Position numbers and translations under genes: made by a program. Positions 32,701-44,800 of a stretch of 64,000 nucleotides of DNA are shown one piece after another; position 1 is the stretch's first letter, and every line of letters begins with the position of its first letter. The stretch is from Trebouxia sp. TZW2008 (Eukaryota > Chlorophyta > Trebouxiophyceae > Trebouxiales > Trebouxiaceae): assembly GCA_002118135.1 (NCBI GenBank), contig BDIU01000009.1:124001-188000 (forward strand), in the 5' to 3' direction. The notes under the pieces were generated by a model. That model did not search any database. It had not been told where the DNA came from and saw nothing but the letters and a program-made list of their open reading frames with translations.

Positions 32701-35422
32701 TTAAAGCCCAGGCGCGCTTGAAACAGCAGCCTGGTAGCAACTCTCACAGCGTCCCTGTAAGAATGCCCTTCAACCAAGAGCCTGGTAGGTTACACTTTAT
32801 GCTGCTGATCATGGTACTCAGCATGGTGATCCAGTCAGCACAAAACACACATGTTTTTATGCGCAATTCGTGTTGAGGCAAGCTTTGAAGAGGATGCATG
32901 GACTAACAGCCTGATAGCAGGCCTCAGGGCATGACTGCAGGAAACCACTTCAACCTGATGAGCCACTGATTCTTGCTGCATTGAAAACTACTAAATTGGA
33001 CTGCCCATCTTGCACAGCCCAGCAGCAGGCAGGCAACCCAGACCACAGCAACCTAAATCACAACAGCCCACATTACTATGCAACATGTTGTTGATTCTGG
33101 TTCGCCATTGCAGGGGCGTCTGGTGTGAGTGGAGAGCCACAAGCAGCGTGCATATGAGTCAGGTCATACCATGCCATGCTCTAAGGCAATGCACACTAAT
33201 CCTAACTCATGTTCACAGGTGCCTCTGGCATGAGTGCAGATTAGCACGCAGCAGCAGAAGCAGCATGCAGACAACTTGGGGCATGCTCAATTGAGAACAC
33301 AGCTGAAAGAGGCCATGCTGCCGCTCATGCTCATAACGTCCTTGTGTAACATGCTCTCAGACTCCTTTGCCATTGCAGGTGCATCTGGGCTGAGTGAAGA
33401 GCAGCTGCAGCTCAGACAGCACAGCAGCAGACACACACTAGATCACACCCCAATTGACAACAGTCCATGTTCTCAAGCACCACAGTCTGACTCTAGCCTT
33501 TTTATACTGGTGCATCTGGCGTGAGTGAAGAGCAGCAAGCAGTAGCAGAAGCTGCAGCTCGCACAGCATAGCAGCTGGCAGACGATCTGCAACACATGCA
33601 GCCATGCTCTCAGGCACTTGATCTTGCTCCCTTGACTAAGTGCTTGCAAGCTTACACCAAACAATGCTTGAGTGGTGCATGCGACATGTGCTGAGTCTGC
33701 TTTGCCAATGTAGGTGCGTGTGGGCTGAGTGAAGAGCAGCAAGCAGCGGCACAGGCTGCAGCCTGCATTGCACAGCAAAAGACGGATGACTTGGAGCATG
33801 CTCAGCTGAGGGCACAGCTGAACGAGGCAACTCTCCCTGGTCTGCCCATGTCCTCGTGCAACACGCTCTAAGGTTCCTTTGTCATTGCAGGTGCGTCTGG
33901 CATGAGTGAAGAGCAGCAAGCAGCAACAGAAGCTGCAGCTCGCACAGCACAGCAGCAGGCAGACAATCTGGAACATGCTCAACTGAGGGCACAGCTAGAA
34001 GAGGCCACGCTGCCTTTGATGCTGGATGCCATGTGGGCGGCCAATGTACTGGATATTGAGAACACGCTACGGCATGTCTGTAAGAAGGTGAGCAAAATCA
34101 CTGTCAACCTTACATGTGACAGTGCATGGTTTCAGAGTAACATGGTGGAGGCCACGTGGGTTTGTCATGACAGTGATGCCAACTACTGGGGTTTCAGGAC
34201 TTGCTACAGCACGTCTGCCAAAAGTTGTGCAAATTTGACAGTCAGCAGCGCTGTTGAAGTGGGTCAAGGTAGCAGTGCTAGTGACTATCAGTCGTCAGTG
34301 TGAAGAGGCCACACTGCCTTGGACGCTGGATGCTGTGGTGGCTGTCACTGTATTGAATAGGAGAAACACGCTCTGGCATGGCTGGGAAAAGGCGGGCAAA
34401 CCTGACAGGGTCATTGTTGAGTGGGGCCCTTAGCAGGGCCAGGATGTGACAGTCATACAAACAGTGTCATTATGCAACGGGTGCAAACAACAGTGTTAAC
34501 AGTTGATGTGCTGCATTAGAGGGCATGGTAGTGGCAGTCATATGAAGTGCTGTTACTTTGCAACTGGTCTGGAGAGCCTTGATCTGCCCTGCATGCCACA
34601 GATTATTGTTCTTGGGTAAACAGTGTACCATCCTCTGTCTGGAAGTCAGTCACCTTGTGAGATTGCTGCGCAAAGCCAATTTGCTATGTTTCAGGTTGGG
34701 TCAACAAGTACACTGACTGATGTTGTGCAGGTGCTGCATGAAGCAATGGCTGACAAGCAGACGCGCAAGTCAACAACTCTAAGCCGTGCAAGTCCTTGAC
34801 TGCTTCTTTTGACATTGCTGTCGAAAGTCAGTTTCCTGCAAGGTTGCACTGTCTTGATTTTGCAGGGCATCGTCAGTAACCGTTGTGACTGATGTTGTGC
34901 GTCTGTGACTGCAGGTGCTGCATGTAGCAGTGGCTGACAAGCAGACGCGCAAGTCAGAAACTCTAAGCCTTGCAAGTCTTTGGCCGCCTCTCTTGGCATT
35001 GCTGTCGAAAGTCACTTTCCTGCCAAGGTTGCACTGTCTTGAGTGTGCAGGGCATCGTCAGTAAGTTTTGTGACTGACATTGTGCGTCTGTGACTGCAGG
35101 TGCTGTATGAGGCAATGTCTGACAAGCAGACGCGCAAGTCAACAACTCTAAGCCGTGCAAGTCCTTGGCTGCCTCTTTTGGCATTGCTTTCGAAAGTCAG
35201 TTTCCTGCCAAGGTTGCACTGTCTTGAGTGTGCAGGGCATCGTCAGTAACTGTGGTGACTGATGTTGTGCATCTGTGACTGCAGGTGCTGTATGAGGCAA
35301 TGGCTGACAAGCAGACGCGCAAGTCAAGAGCTCAAGCTCTTCAAGTCCTTGGTCGCCTCTTTCAGCAAGCCGCCTTGGCAGCAACTGCTGCTGCCTCTGC
35401 TCAGGTCAGTGCCCAGCTGTAA
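26720..35422 (+). CDS. DnaJ / DnaJ-X domain co-chaperone
   Basis: An Hsp40 co-chaperone that would stimulate Hsp70 ATPase. Phase-checked exons: 26720-26954, 27186-27310, 28163-28438, 30460-30741, 31432-31599, then 32429-32594, 33891-34087 and 35285-35422. A linker of 31600-32428 remains unresolved, probably with one exon near 31785-31870. The N-terminus is a Gly/Ala-rich segment ending in GIGVTQVVRGAVNTPEAIR. The J domain has YYGLLGVPKTA and the HPDK tetrad. DnaJ-X follows: LRAKYDQHGVEGLDVNFMD, MLFGSDRFEHLLGEL, LDAMWAANVLDIENTLRHV, ending in Ala-rich helix. The plant and algal DnaJ-X family has the same order. The intron after the J exon begins GC (CAG/GCAAGT). Nearly every exon is preceded by dead copies of its own 5' part. 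Confidence 0.9.
27615..28060 (+). repeat. three dead copies of the J-domain exon 5' part
   Basis: Segments matching CAACAGGATCACAGAGAATGGATAGACCGACCGACGCTAGCCATGG of the working exon (28163 onward) occur near 27620-27710, 27765-27900 and 27945-28055. They carry stops (for example GAATGAATAGACC and GAGGGGTGAGAG) and never reach the HPDK codons, although the second extends to ACTGTTATGGGCTGTT. Confidence 0.9.
28545..28665 (+). pseudogene. donor-side copy of the J-domain exon with HPDK changed to YPDK
   Basis: Repeats the exon 3' end from CATCCTTGCT through GGCGAAGCGTATCAG, with the same GCAAGT donor. The tetrad histidine codon is TAT (Tyr), which would abolish Hsp70 stimulation if used. It lies downstream of the working exon. 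Confidence 0.85.
28930..30600 (+). repeat. nine-copy 192-bp array of the DnaJ-X exon start, with 384-bp A/B higher-order period
   Basis: Using the GACGTCAACTTCATGGA anchor, copies sit at 28991, 29183, 29362, 29554, 29746, 29938, 30130, 30326 and 30518. Spacing is 192 bp except 179 (13-bp loss) and 196 (4-bp gain). From copy 3 on, types alternate: copies 3, 5, 7 and 9 read LRAKYDQH, and 4, 6 and 8 read LQAKYDQHG with QQLLNDLS; copy 9 is the working exon. Each unit is an intron end, a TTGCAG acceptor and about 140 bp of exon. Because 192 is divisible by three, an open frame of over 300 codons runs through copies 3-7. The extra 4 bp in copy 8 closes it with TGA, so only the last acceptor gives the full C-terminus. 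Confidence 0.95.
31236..31335 (+). pseudogene. dead copy of the exon at 31432-31599
   Basis: Reads GAAGCATGGCACAAGAGGGCACTGAGCTGGCAAAGGCGTCCTTTGG, about 90% like the working exon. Its acceptor is weak (ACAGG), and it breaks off after the AYASNANL codons. It lies about 190 bp upstream of the working copy. Confidence 0.85.
31960..33000 (+). repeat. copies flanking the Gln-rich linker exon of the DnaJ gene
   Basis: Acceptor-side copies of RLGMMGLKMFQAQQ start near 31972, 32095 and 32280, before the working exon 32429-32594; the third ends in a stop right after QQMDND. Donor-side copies of QARLKQQPGS..MPFNQEPG follow near 32685-32785 (donor GTAGGT kept) and 32890-32960 (decayed). This one exon has copies of both edges, each on the expected side. 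Confidence 0.88.
33105..33890 (+). repeat. five dead copies of the GASGMSEEQQ exon start
   Basis: GCAGGTGC(G/A)TCTGG(C/G)..GAGTGAAGAGCAGC recurs near 33113, 33220, 33379, 33510 and 33710, before the working exon at 33891-34087. Stops appear in several, such as GCAGATTAGCACG in the second and CATAGCAGC in the fourth. The fifth is nearly intact up to QLNEATLPG. Confidence 0.88.
34731..35284 (+). repeat. 185-bp tandem array of the final DnaJ exon start (three dead copies)
   Basis: GTGCTGxATGxAGCAxTGxCTGACAAGCAGACGCGCAAGTC starts at 34731, 34915, 35100 and, working, 35285; spacing is 184, 185 and 185 bp. Copies 1-3 all read SQQL- or SETL-like codons and then a TAA at the same point, so the stop was present in the unit before it spread. 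Confidence 0.93.
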
Positions 35423-36687
35423 TGCATAGCTGTTTCAACTGTGCTGAGATCCTGAGCACATTGCTGAGGTGCAACATCTTGTTGCCTTGACACCAACTGC
35501 TGCTGCCTCTGCTCAGCTTAGTCTTCAGTTGCTTGTTTGTTTTCAAGTTTTGGATTCAAATCCTTGACATACTTTTCAAGTGGCTGGAAGACGTTGTGTG
35601 CACTTTCGATTTTGCTTGAGATCAAAAGCCAGTTTGCACAGCTTGTTTTTCTCTGTCCGTAACAGATCACCTGCTGAGCAGCAATGCATACCTGCGTATA
35701 TTGTGCTCAAATCACAGGCAACCTGAACGCCAATGGTTGGGCTTTGTGCATCACCAGTCGCATGCTTGCAACAAAGCGACGCAAAGGAAGCATGTATGCC
35801 ATCAGGCATGATAGTGAGTCTGGACCCTTTGGAGATGCCTTCAAATTTGTTATAACGTGAGCTAGCACAGTGCAACTGCACAAATGTGTAGGACAGCCAG
35901 CATCTCCCCACTGAGTCTGCAAGGGTGATTTGCAGGAGCCCAGGGGTGCAAAGCAACAGCTTGAAGATGCTATGCTGGCTGTCATGGAAAAGAGAAACGC
36001 TATGGAGGAAAAATCGTATCAAGGTCAAAGCAGCCAAAGTCATTGATCAGTGCCGTCTATTCCTTACCTTGTAGAGTAGCTAAGTCGTCATATGGATGGT
36101 CATACCGCATTACGTGGGTTGCTAGATCAATCGCGCTGTAAGGCGCAGTGTCAGCCATTCTGCTAATTCAGCTCAATACGTACAAATCGTAGGAAACTTT
36201 TGAAAACACAAGTTTTGCCACATGACTACTCGGCTATCATCTGCATTGTCCAGTGTGCTCATGCGTGTTGCTTCTTATATGTCCCTTTGGAATCCACACA
36301 TATCATCATAGGACTACACAGCGTTTGGCTCACATGCTTGCTGGAGAAATGTATCAGCAACAAATACTGTGACTGATGCTCTTCAGGCTGCTAAGAACAT
36401 AGGTGTAGGTATGCATCATGACACGACTGAACACCACAACTACTACGAACTGAGTGCCAACGTCATTCCTGTGGTGACCTCCTGTCTCATGAACCCGAAA
36501 GAACTGGGCTGATAGTCAGACTTAGACAACTCCTCAACGGCTATGCCAAGGGCAAGACTCCCGCCTGGTCTTTCCGTTCATTGATACATGCCACATGGCA
36601 ATGTGAATGCTGCAAGCAACATTCTGCGTAGATCATGCATGATGCGATCATCATCATGCTCATCATATGATGCACAATGAATTTGGG
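35423..36687. other. convergent spacer between DnaJ gene and MYND paralogue A
   Basis: Both neighbouring genes end here. Near 35485-35525 CTTGACACCAACTGCTGCTGCCTCTGCTCAG repeats the DnaJ C-terminus past its stop, the same edge effect as in GNAT copy 2. No other gene was supported. Confidence 0.5.
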
Positions 36688-39600
36688 CTAAGGTGATGCC
36701 TGGGCTTTCTTGGCATTAACTTTCTTTTTGAGCTGAATCTGTTTGCAGGTGTTTCTGTGGCATTCGGCATCTCGTTTGCAGCATTCTTGCCCGCAGTACC
36801 AAGTCTCATGGCACTTCTGGCATAGGTACATGCGTATCTGTCAAGGAACACACAGGCTGTCAGGAGTGATATTCAAGCAAGCACAAACGCATGGCATCAG
36901 ATGCTGACAGCTGAGGCTGCCAGTGTGTCAGGAGTGACATTCAAACACAAATGCATGGCACCAGACGCTGACACTGAAGCATGTGGGCATATCAATAAAC
37001 GCCAAGAACACTTGCTTAGAACCCATAACTTTACAATGGCAGAACTGACTCGCAAGAACTGCATGCAATTTGTGTTGCTGCACACACCGCCCCACAGGAT
37101 ACAGAATATGCTGCGTACTGATTGCCTCACATGATTGCATATGAGGCAAACAGTACGCCGAGCCTCGACAGTAGATGAAATCAAGTGCGAACATGGCTTT
37201 GGTCAAGCTCACCTCATGTCTTACTCTGTTGCACCTGTGACACTTGCGATAGGTGCGGTCATTGTCATCATCTGATTCGGCGTCGCTGTTCAGGTTGACA
37301 GTGATCGAATCCTTGTTTTGCTTTTGGTTGGCGAGGTCCTGATGCAGCAATTGGTGCTGTTCGTGAATCCAGTCAGCCATCTCATGCCCTTGCAGCGCTT
37401 CGTGTAGAGGGAAGGTCCTTGCAAGTATAATCACGGCGGCCAGTAGTTTGTCCTTTACAATGTCCCACATGGTTGTTTCACCATGAAATTGAGTGCCCCT
37501 GCAACCAAATCATAAAGTCACGTGTCACTTGTTTTGATCATGTGTCAGCAATGTTACTAAGTTGCTGAACACATAACAATGATTTGGATACATATGGGCT
37601 CATGTGGCAAGGCCATATTATGTGCACACTTTTTTGAGCAAAGAAGGATGACAATTGCATGCATCACAGGGTTGCTCTCAGGCAGTTTGCAGTCATGACA
37701 GGCGGTGTCACAGGACATGATTGCTTCCAAGTGCATGCACACGCAAACAGATTGCAATCCAGCCGAGAACACCTTCTCAAGCTTAAGACAAATGACAAAC
37801 AGGCACATCAGTTTTGAAGAGGCGCTGCAGGCGTACATCAGTAGCACCAGCAGTCGCTCAGCATTTGCACAAGCTTTCTGGAGGAAAATTCGGGTTTGCA
37901 ACGTTTTTGGCTTGCCATTGCAAATCTGCAAACATACCAATTTGTCAGAATATTCCATGGTCGGTGTCAGAAAAAGCCATGAACAAAACAAAAGGTGATT
38001 TATGAGGTACAACTGGCATGCAAATTCACAGACTTGCTTGATGATGGCTAGACAACGAACGGAATATTGGACCCTTGTTACTGTCTGTGGATGCACAGCG
38101 CCACATGCAATGGCTTTGCATGATGCTCTGTCAGTTCCGTCATTGTGAATCTGTGCACATAGCATGGAACGTGGTATTCACACACATTCTAAGTATGTGC
38201 TGCACAGACTCAGCAGGCCCAGCTAGGCAGATACTGGAGCAATCAAGCGCCTCCAACCAATTTGGTCCTGTGTTGACCTACACCATTTGTATTGAGCATG
38301 GCTTACACATGGTGTTCACAGCGCATGGCAATGCAGCATGAGCAATAGATGCAACTTTGCATGGACAAAATGCAATGAGCAGCACAATCAATGCGCTGCT
38401 GATGGTGTAGCTTGTTGCAAGGCAGCCATGTGCAATCAATCGCTGGACTCTGAGCACCTCAAATGGCTGCTTGCTGCTTTTTGTTCATGCATCATGCTCA
38501 GCAGGACAGCTAATTGGTTGGCCAGGCAAGCTTGTATCAAAAGTATGAAAGCATAAAATCCATCGCAAACTTCTGTACATCAATGCAAAGCACACTTCTG
38601 ACCATCAGGATTATGACTTGCTTACCATGAGTTCAACATACATACAGTGTAGGATGTGATGCAATGCACAAGCTGGATCTTTCCACACACTAAACGCTAT
38701 CATGAAGCCTCCAATTGCTGGGTGCTCAAACTTCCACATGAATTGCGCCAGTAACTCTCCTGCCTGAAGCGTTGTGGGGTGCCATGGCCGTAAGTGTTGA
38801 AGCTTCTCAACATCAAGCTTGATTGCTCTGACAAGTTGTGGGTTAGCTGGCTTTTTGAGGCAAGGTTTCAGGTCGTGAAGACGCTCAAGCGGTGCCTGCA
38901 AGCCGAGAGCAAATATTTTCAACATACAAGCACATGACTAGCATGACCTTAAGAACATGAGTTTCATATCATGCTGTGACAGACACGATAAGAGCAACTT
39001 TTCAGAGAGCAGCAAAAGACCCTGATTTGTAGCAAAACAGTCCCATGCAGCTTCTTCACAGGAAGACACTCAAGGGTAAGCAATGGAGAGTCTTTCAGCG
39101 TGATCGATGCCAATGGATGTTCGTTGAGGCACGATGGTCGATGCTGATTGAGACAAAATGGACATGTTGGTTGATGCATGATGACTGATGCCGGTTGACG
39201 TAGAATGAATGCATAACTGACAGGGAGTGCTGTAGCCTTCAGCATGTTCTAGTGCGCTTTGAGACAATCAGTCAATCCAAACCACTCTTTAAGAGAACAA
39301 GCTGTTTTGTCAACATTGTCACTTTGTCATTAGCAATATCCTGGAACAGATGCATACCCTGACAGGGGGTCTTGTTTCCTTCAGCATGTTCCAGTGCGCC
39401 TTGAAACGCCCAACCCATCCAACCCACTCCACATCTGAAGTGTCTATGGTGTGGTCAAAAGGTCCTTCTACATTAAGGGATGGGGCCAGCAGGAACTCAT
39501 AGCCTGATGGTGTTTCGAGGACAGCGTGTCCCACTAGAATAGCTTTTGCTGCCCAACTGCATCATCACAGACACTTTATAAAATCATGTGCCCCATTAGA

Positions 39601-40830
39601 ACAGATTTTGCTGCCCAAATGCATCATCATAGATAGTCTGTGAAAACGGTTGTCCCACTAGAACAGCTTTTGCTGCGCAACTGCATCGTCACAGACAGTT
39701 TCTGAAGAGACGTGTCCCACTGGAACAGCTTTTGCTGCAAAACTGCATCATCACAGACAGTTTGTGATGAAGACAAAGGTCCCAGGAGACTAGCTTTTGC
39801 TGCCTGAATGCAATTTCTGAAGACAATTGTTGAAGACATGCAACCCATGAGAACGACTTTTGTTGCCCAGCTTTGTTAGCATAGACAAGCTGGGGAAATG
39901 GGTGAAAAACCACAAAATGAAAACGGTGGTGATAGAGAGCGAGGACAGTTAATGCGCATGCTATAGATATGTCACATGCCTGTTCAAACATTTGGCTGAG
40001 ATCAGCATGGCAGTGCAAAGACTAATGACCAATGAGTAAAGACTGATTAGTTGAAAAGTAAAAGAATTTCGTTGTGGCAATGCCATGCTGACAACTGCCA
40101 TGAAACACAAAGAGCAATTCAGTTCTAAACCCCAACTCAGCTCTGTGATGAAGCAAGGCATCCATTTTGGCAAGTTTTGCGATGGAGCATTGACTTTCAG
40201 TATGCTGCAATGGGTGCAAAGCGCAATGACTTACATCATTGCCCCGCGGTTTCCCTCGTATGAGAATATATGTATTTTGCTTACTGCGAGGAAAACCTCA
40301 TGCCAGTCCACGTTCACCTCCAAAGTTTGCAGAAAATGCAAGCTCATCAGGGACATTGAACAAGCTTTAATCAGGTGTACTAATGCTTCTTCGGGGTTGT
40401 GCCTGTGCAGTTCTGCCTGTAAGCTGGACACAAATTGTCAGCAAGCACTCACTGTGTGCGTCGACGTCAGAAGCAAAGGGCTTGCTTCAAAACACCGCAC
40501 CTTGCATTGAAAGGCGTGGTCGAATGCCTGCTTAAGTCCAGCGCAAGGGTTTGAGTCTTGGAAATTTTGTGATAAGCGAAAGCTGTGACTGCAGGGGCTG
40601 GTAGGCTCCTCGGCATAAGCACTTGCATCTAGATATAGACCATCTGCAGAATCCGAGTCGCTGTTTGCCACAAAACAAGGAATCAGACGTTGTGCCTCTG
40701 ACTGATCACTCATCAAGTCGTTGGTGTCGCCAAGGATATTATTATCGCTCCGGCTTTTAGGCGGCGAGGAGGCCGTAAAAAACCCCGCGACCGCGGTTTC
40801 CGAGGCCGGCCATTGCTGTGCTGTTTGCAT
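36688..40830 (-). CDS. helical-repeat protein with C-terminal MYND finger, paralogue A
   Basis: Function unknown; MYND fingers bind proteins, often in transcription repression or chaperone contexts. Phase-checked exons: 40501-40830, 40235-40416, 39358-39556, then exons near 38625-38900, 37800-37950 and 37213-37490, and the last at 36688-36837. The core has short helical motifs (HNPEEALVHLIKAC; KAILVGHAV; LVRAIKLDVEKLQHLRP) suggesting TPR-like repeats. The zinc finger is split by an intron: CHRCNRVRHE, then LCQKCHETWYCGQEC..HRNTC, giving all eight ligands of C-x2-C, C-x2-C, C-x3-C, H-x3-C. ATG 40830 opens a Ser/Asp-rich N-terminus that the other paralogues lack. Intron phases 0, 2, 0 in the first three junctions match B and C. 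Confidence 0.75.
38170..38290 (-). mobile_element. dispersed repeat family 1, copy 4 (decayed, reverse)
   Basis: ATTCTAAGTATGTGCTG, CTCAGCAGGCCCAGCTAGGC and AGCAATCAAGCGCCTCCAACCAATT match the 5' half of the reverse copy at 18745-18970 with about one change in five. It lies in an intron of paralogue A. Confidence 0.5.
39557..39880 (-). repeat. five copies of the paralogue A exon 3 start, period about 61 bp
   Basis: The block TCCCACTAGAACAGCTTTTGCTGC plus the GCATCATCACAGACA intron end, in plus-strand sense, repeats near 39588, 39650, 39712, 39775 and 39838, after the working exon edge at 39527-39556. Each unit contains the acceptor and the codons for WAAKAILVGH only. Confidence 0.9.
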
Positions 40831-41852
40831 CTGCGTAGCAGATCGCCACAAACAGCAACCAAGGCGCTCATACAACACAGGGCGGTTGTTACATGTTGGC
40901 CGAAATTTCAGGGCGATTTGGATGCTTGCAAAAATTACTCCAGCTTTTCGTACAACAGGGCTACCTAGTTGCATGTGCCACACAGTGGCAACGACTGTGG
41001 GTCCATCAGGTTCAAGCAGGCTTTCACCTAGTCAAACACCCCCAAGTGATCATGCCGTGCAATGAAAGCACGTACATTATGACCATAGCCTAGATCACAG
41101 CAACAAATTAGTCTACTTGGCCTGCAACCCAGCCAATGCATATTCAACACACCCACAAACCAAGTGCCTGTCATCACTTGAAACCCCAGAACCACGCAGT
41201 GTGCAAAGATCCACGGATCAGGGTTTCAATGATGCAAAGACGACTGTAGAGATATGGCAAGTCTATGCCCACTAGGCGTCATACTATGGTCACGGGAGCC
41301 TCTGTCTATAGAGGCAGCCCGAGAATTCGAGTGTGTGCTAGTGCTATTGGCTGTGCCAGAGGCATGACTGTATAGTCTTTGCAGGCACAGCTTCCAAGCC
41401 TTATGCCAAGCATTGTTGCAAACATTATGACTACAATATGTCATGCCATCACACATTCCAGTGTCTTGCTGCTGGTCGTGTAAACAAAATCACGAACGAG
41501 GTACATGGGACACCCACGAGGGTTCCAAACATCTTCCAAAAGCTGCAACGTTGCTGCGTCATTCGTACCAAATGAGTATGTTGTGAACTTGACAGTCATA
41601 TCTAACTCTTGCAATGCAACTCGACAACTTGCAGATTGTGCAAACATGGCACTGCCAAAAGTGAAAGCATTCCTGCGTGTGGTCCAGCTGCTGCCATAAC
41701 ATGTGAGCGTCAATACAATGAGATTGCTTCATCACCATTCACTAGTAGCACAGGGACGGAATAGCCCTGCCAAACAGCAGCACTAAGCCCTGCTGTAGCA
41801 GGACTAAGGCCCGCCTTTGGGTCCTACCGTGATTGCTGGACCCCTGCGTTTA
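40831..41852. other. spacer between MYND paralogues A and B
   Basis: Contains the upstream region of A and the 3' flank of B. A short foldback element at 41290-41312 matches one at 22276-22298. ORFs in 40721-41065 (plus) and 41441-41713 (minus) lack domain or splice support. Confidence 0.45.
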
Positions 41853-44800
41853 CTACTTTGCAGAGCCCTTTGCTGCAATCTTTGACTTCAATCTGGCCCT
41901 TTTGCAGGCAACCTTGTGGCCCTGTGCATCTTTCTTTTGGCAGTATGCGCTGCAGTAGAAAGCTGCATGGCAGTGCTGACACATCACCTTGTCCATTTTC
42001 TGCAGCAAACACACAAAGTGTGACCGTATGCATGCTTGATCTACTGATTTCTGTGGTTTCTGCTTGCACATGCAGCTTGATTGTCAAGGCCATATTGTGA
42101 GAATGATCAAAAGCTGGCAAGTTGGCTGCTTGTCTAAGCAGCAGCTGCTCATATGCTGTGCCAACTCTGTCCATTGCGATCTGATGCATCACCTTGTGCA
42201 AACTGCATGCAGGCAGGCAATCCCTCATGTTACCATTTCTTGACATCAGCCAAGCAAATGCACAAGATGGGTGCCCCCTTGTTCACAAATGAACAAATTC
42301 AGGATAGTATGATGAAACTCAAGCCTGCCTAGCAGACATTTGGGATGTATCAATGAATGATTTTTTGCAAAGGGCATACCTGAGCAATGTACTTATTGCA
42401 CCTGGCACATCGCTCCGCTAGGGCTTCTACATCTCTAGGGCTGCCCTTTAAGTCACCAATCATGTCACTGTCAGAATCCTGTGAGTCGTCCCCGTCCCTA
42501 TGTGCGTCCTTCAGAGCCTTGTCTGTCTCAATCAACAGCTGCTGCTGACGTTTGTGTTCAGCAGTGATGAATCTGGCTAGTGGGTGGTTGTTGAGGGCTT
42601 GCGCTAGCGGGAATGAATACCCCAAATACAACATGCTGGTCAACAGTTTCTCTGCAACTGGCTCCCACACCCGCCACTCGTCCCTGCAAACACAACCACA
42701 CCAGACTTCAAATTTGCCTGTGTGAGAGAATGTACACAGCCTTGACTGTCACGGCTTGAATGATTGAAGTTTGTATTGTGAGCAGAGGCTATGGATGTCC
42801 CCAAATACAGCATGCTAGTCAAGACTTTCTCTTTGACTGGCTCCCGAACACGCCATTTGTCCCTGCAAATGCAATTACACTCTTCAGGTAAGGCTGGTCA
42901 GTATGCATAGACAGCCTTGTCTGTCTCAATCAAGAGCTACTGCCGATGGTTCGGCAGTGGTGAATCTGGCTAGTGGGTGGTGGTTGAGGGCTTGCGCTAG
43001 CGGAAATGTATACCCCAAATACAACATGCTTGTCAACAGTTTCTCTGCAACTGGCTCCCAGACTCGCCACTCATCCCTGCAAACGCGACCACACTCTTCA
43101 GGTCAGGCTAGTGACAGTGCGTACACAGCCTTGTCTGTCTCAATTACAGCTGCTGCTGGTGCTTGTGTTCTGCAATGGTAAATCTGGCTGATGGGTGGTG
43201 GTTGGGGGCTTGCATTAGTAGGAATGAGCACCCCAATTACCACATGCTGGTCAACACTTCCTCTGCAACTGGCTCCCACACCCGCCACTCATCCCTGCAA
43301 ATGGAAATACTCCAGAGCTTAATCTTACCTTACAAAGATTGCCAGGATCTGCATAATCTTGCAGACATTGCCAGATTCTAGAACCATTGAGTTGAAGCCC
43401 TGCAGATGTTAGCGTACTCTGAGTAGACCTTGGTCAGAATGTGTACACAGTCTTGACTGTCACAGCTCAGGTGACTGAAGGCTGTACCACATGCAGAGGC
43501 CATGTGAATGCCATGCAAAGCATGCTGGTTGAGAATCTCTTCTCTAATGGCTCCCAGTGACGTTGCTCATCTCTGCAAATTCAATCAAACCAGCCCTTGC
43601 AAAGAATACCATATGCATCAGAATTTGTCAGGAAATATGTCATCACTCAGGCAAATCCCTGCCAATGCAAGAATGCTGTCAGTCAAGACTGCTGCGGAAC
43701 ATGTACAGACTCAGGACTTTGCCAAGTCTCATGAATCAAGATCATGTGACATGCAGAGGCCATAGGGATTATGTGTCAAGTCTGTGACCACATGCTGACC
43801 CAAAATCATCATTCTGCCAGCATCATTCAATTTTTCATCTTGACAATGAAGACACTGTGTGCCAGATCAATGCCTACCTGAATTGCACAACCATCAGGTA
43901 ATGCAGTTCAAGATATGGCATTGATTGGGAATTGATTAGCGTACCTTGGACAGGGCCTTGCATCTGTGCTGGACCGGCTCCATGATTAATGACCATGTCA
44001 CATGCAGAGGCTGCATGGATGCTACGTAAAGCATGCTATCTAGCTTTGAGTCTGCAAGCAGCCCCCCTACAGCCTAGCACATCCTGTCAACAATTACTCC
44101 GTTTTGTCACAGCGCATAATGATGCCTGGACACTGAATTTCTTTGTTTGTATATCAGGGGTCTATTGTGGGTGGAAACATTGCAAGCCAAAGCAAAGCAT
44201 ACCCAAATTGCAATACCAGATCCAGGCAGCTTGCGTACAGCCCGGCAAATGCTCACAATAAATCCTTGATCTTGCAATGGCATGAGATAATGTCAATTTT
44301 ATCCCTAAACCCTTGAGGTGGAGACATTGTGTGCCAAAACAAAGCTCACCTGAGTTGCACTATCAGTTCCATGACCTTGTCTGCAGCTGCCTGAAGCTCT
44401 TCTTGCTCATTCAAGCTTGGCTGGCCATGGGTCTCCTACAAATGCAAAACAATTGTGACAATTGCTTAAATGCTTATGCAAAATGATTTGAAACCTATCT
44501 TGCTCAGGCAAGCTTGGCCTGCCATTGCTCTCCTTCAGATCCAGAATGCTCAGCGACTTGTGTTCATGACTTTGTCTACGGCAGCCTGAAACTCTTCTTG
44601 CTCACTCAAGCTCGGCCTGCCACTGCTCTCCTATACATACAAGCAACCAGTCAAGCGTGCTAACCATCACCGAACCAGGGCTTTGTCTACAGCAACTTGA
44701 AGCTCTTGGCATTCATTTTCAACTTGGCTTGCTGTTGCTCTCCTCCACATACAAGAATAAGTTTTGCTCCTCTTGCTCATTCAAGCTTGGCCTACGATTG

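Noticed and set aside
41824..42246. Paralogue B ending at 41824 in the frame with VVNAGVQQSR
   Set aside because: The MYND ligands are in the other frame, which stops at 41853 and gives a 49-codon last exon equal to that of paralogue C.
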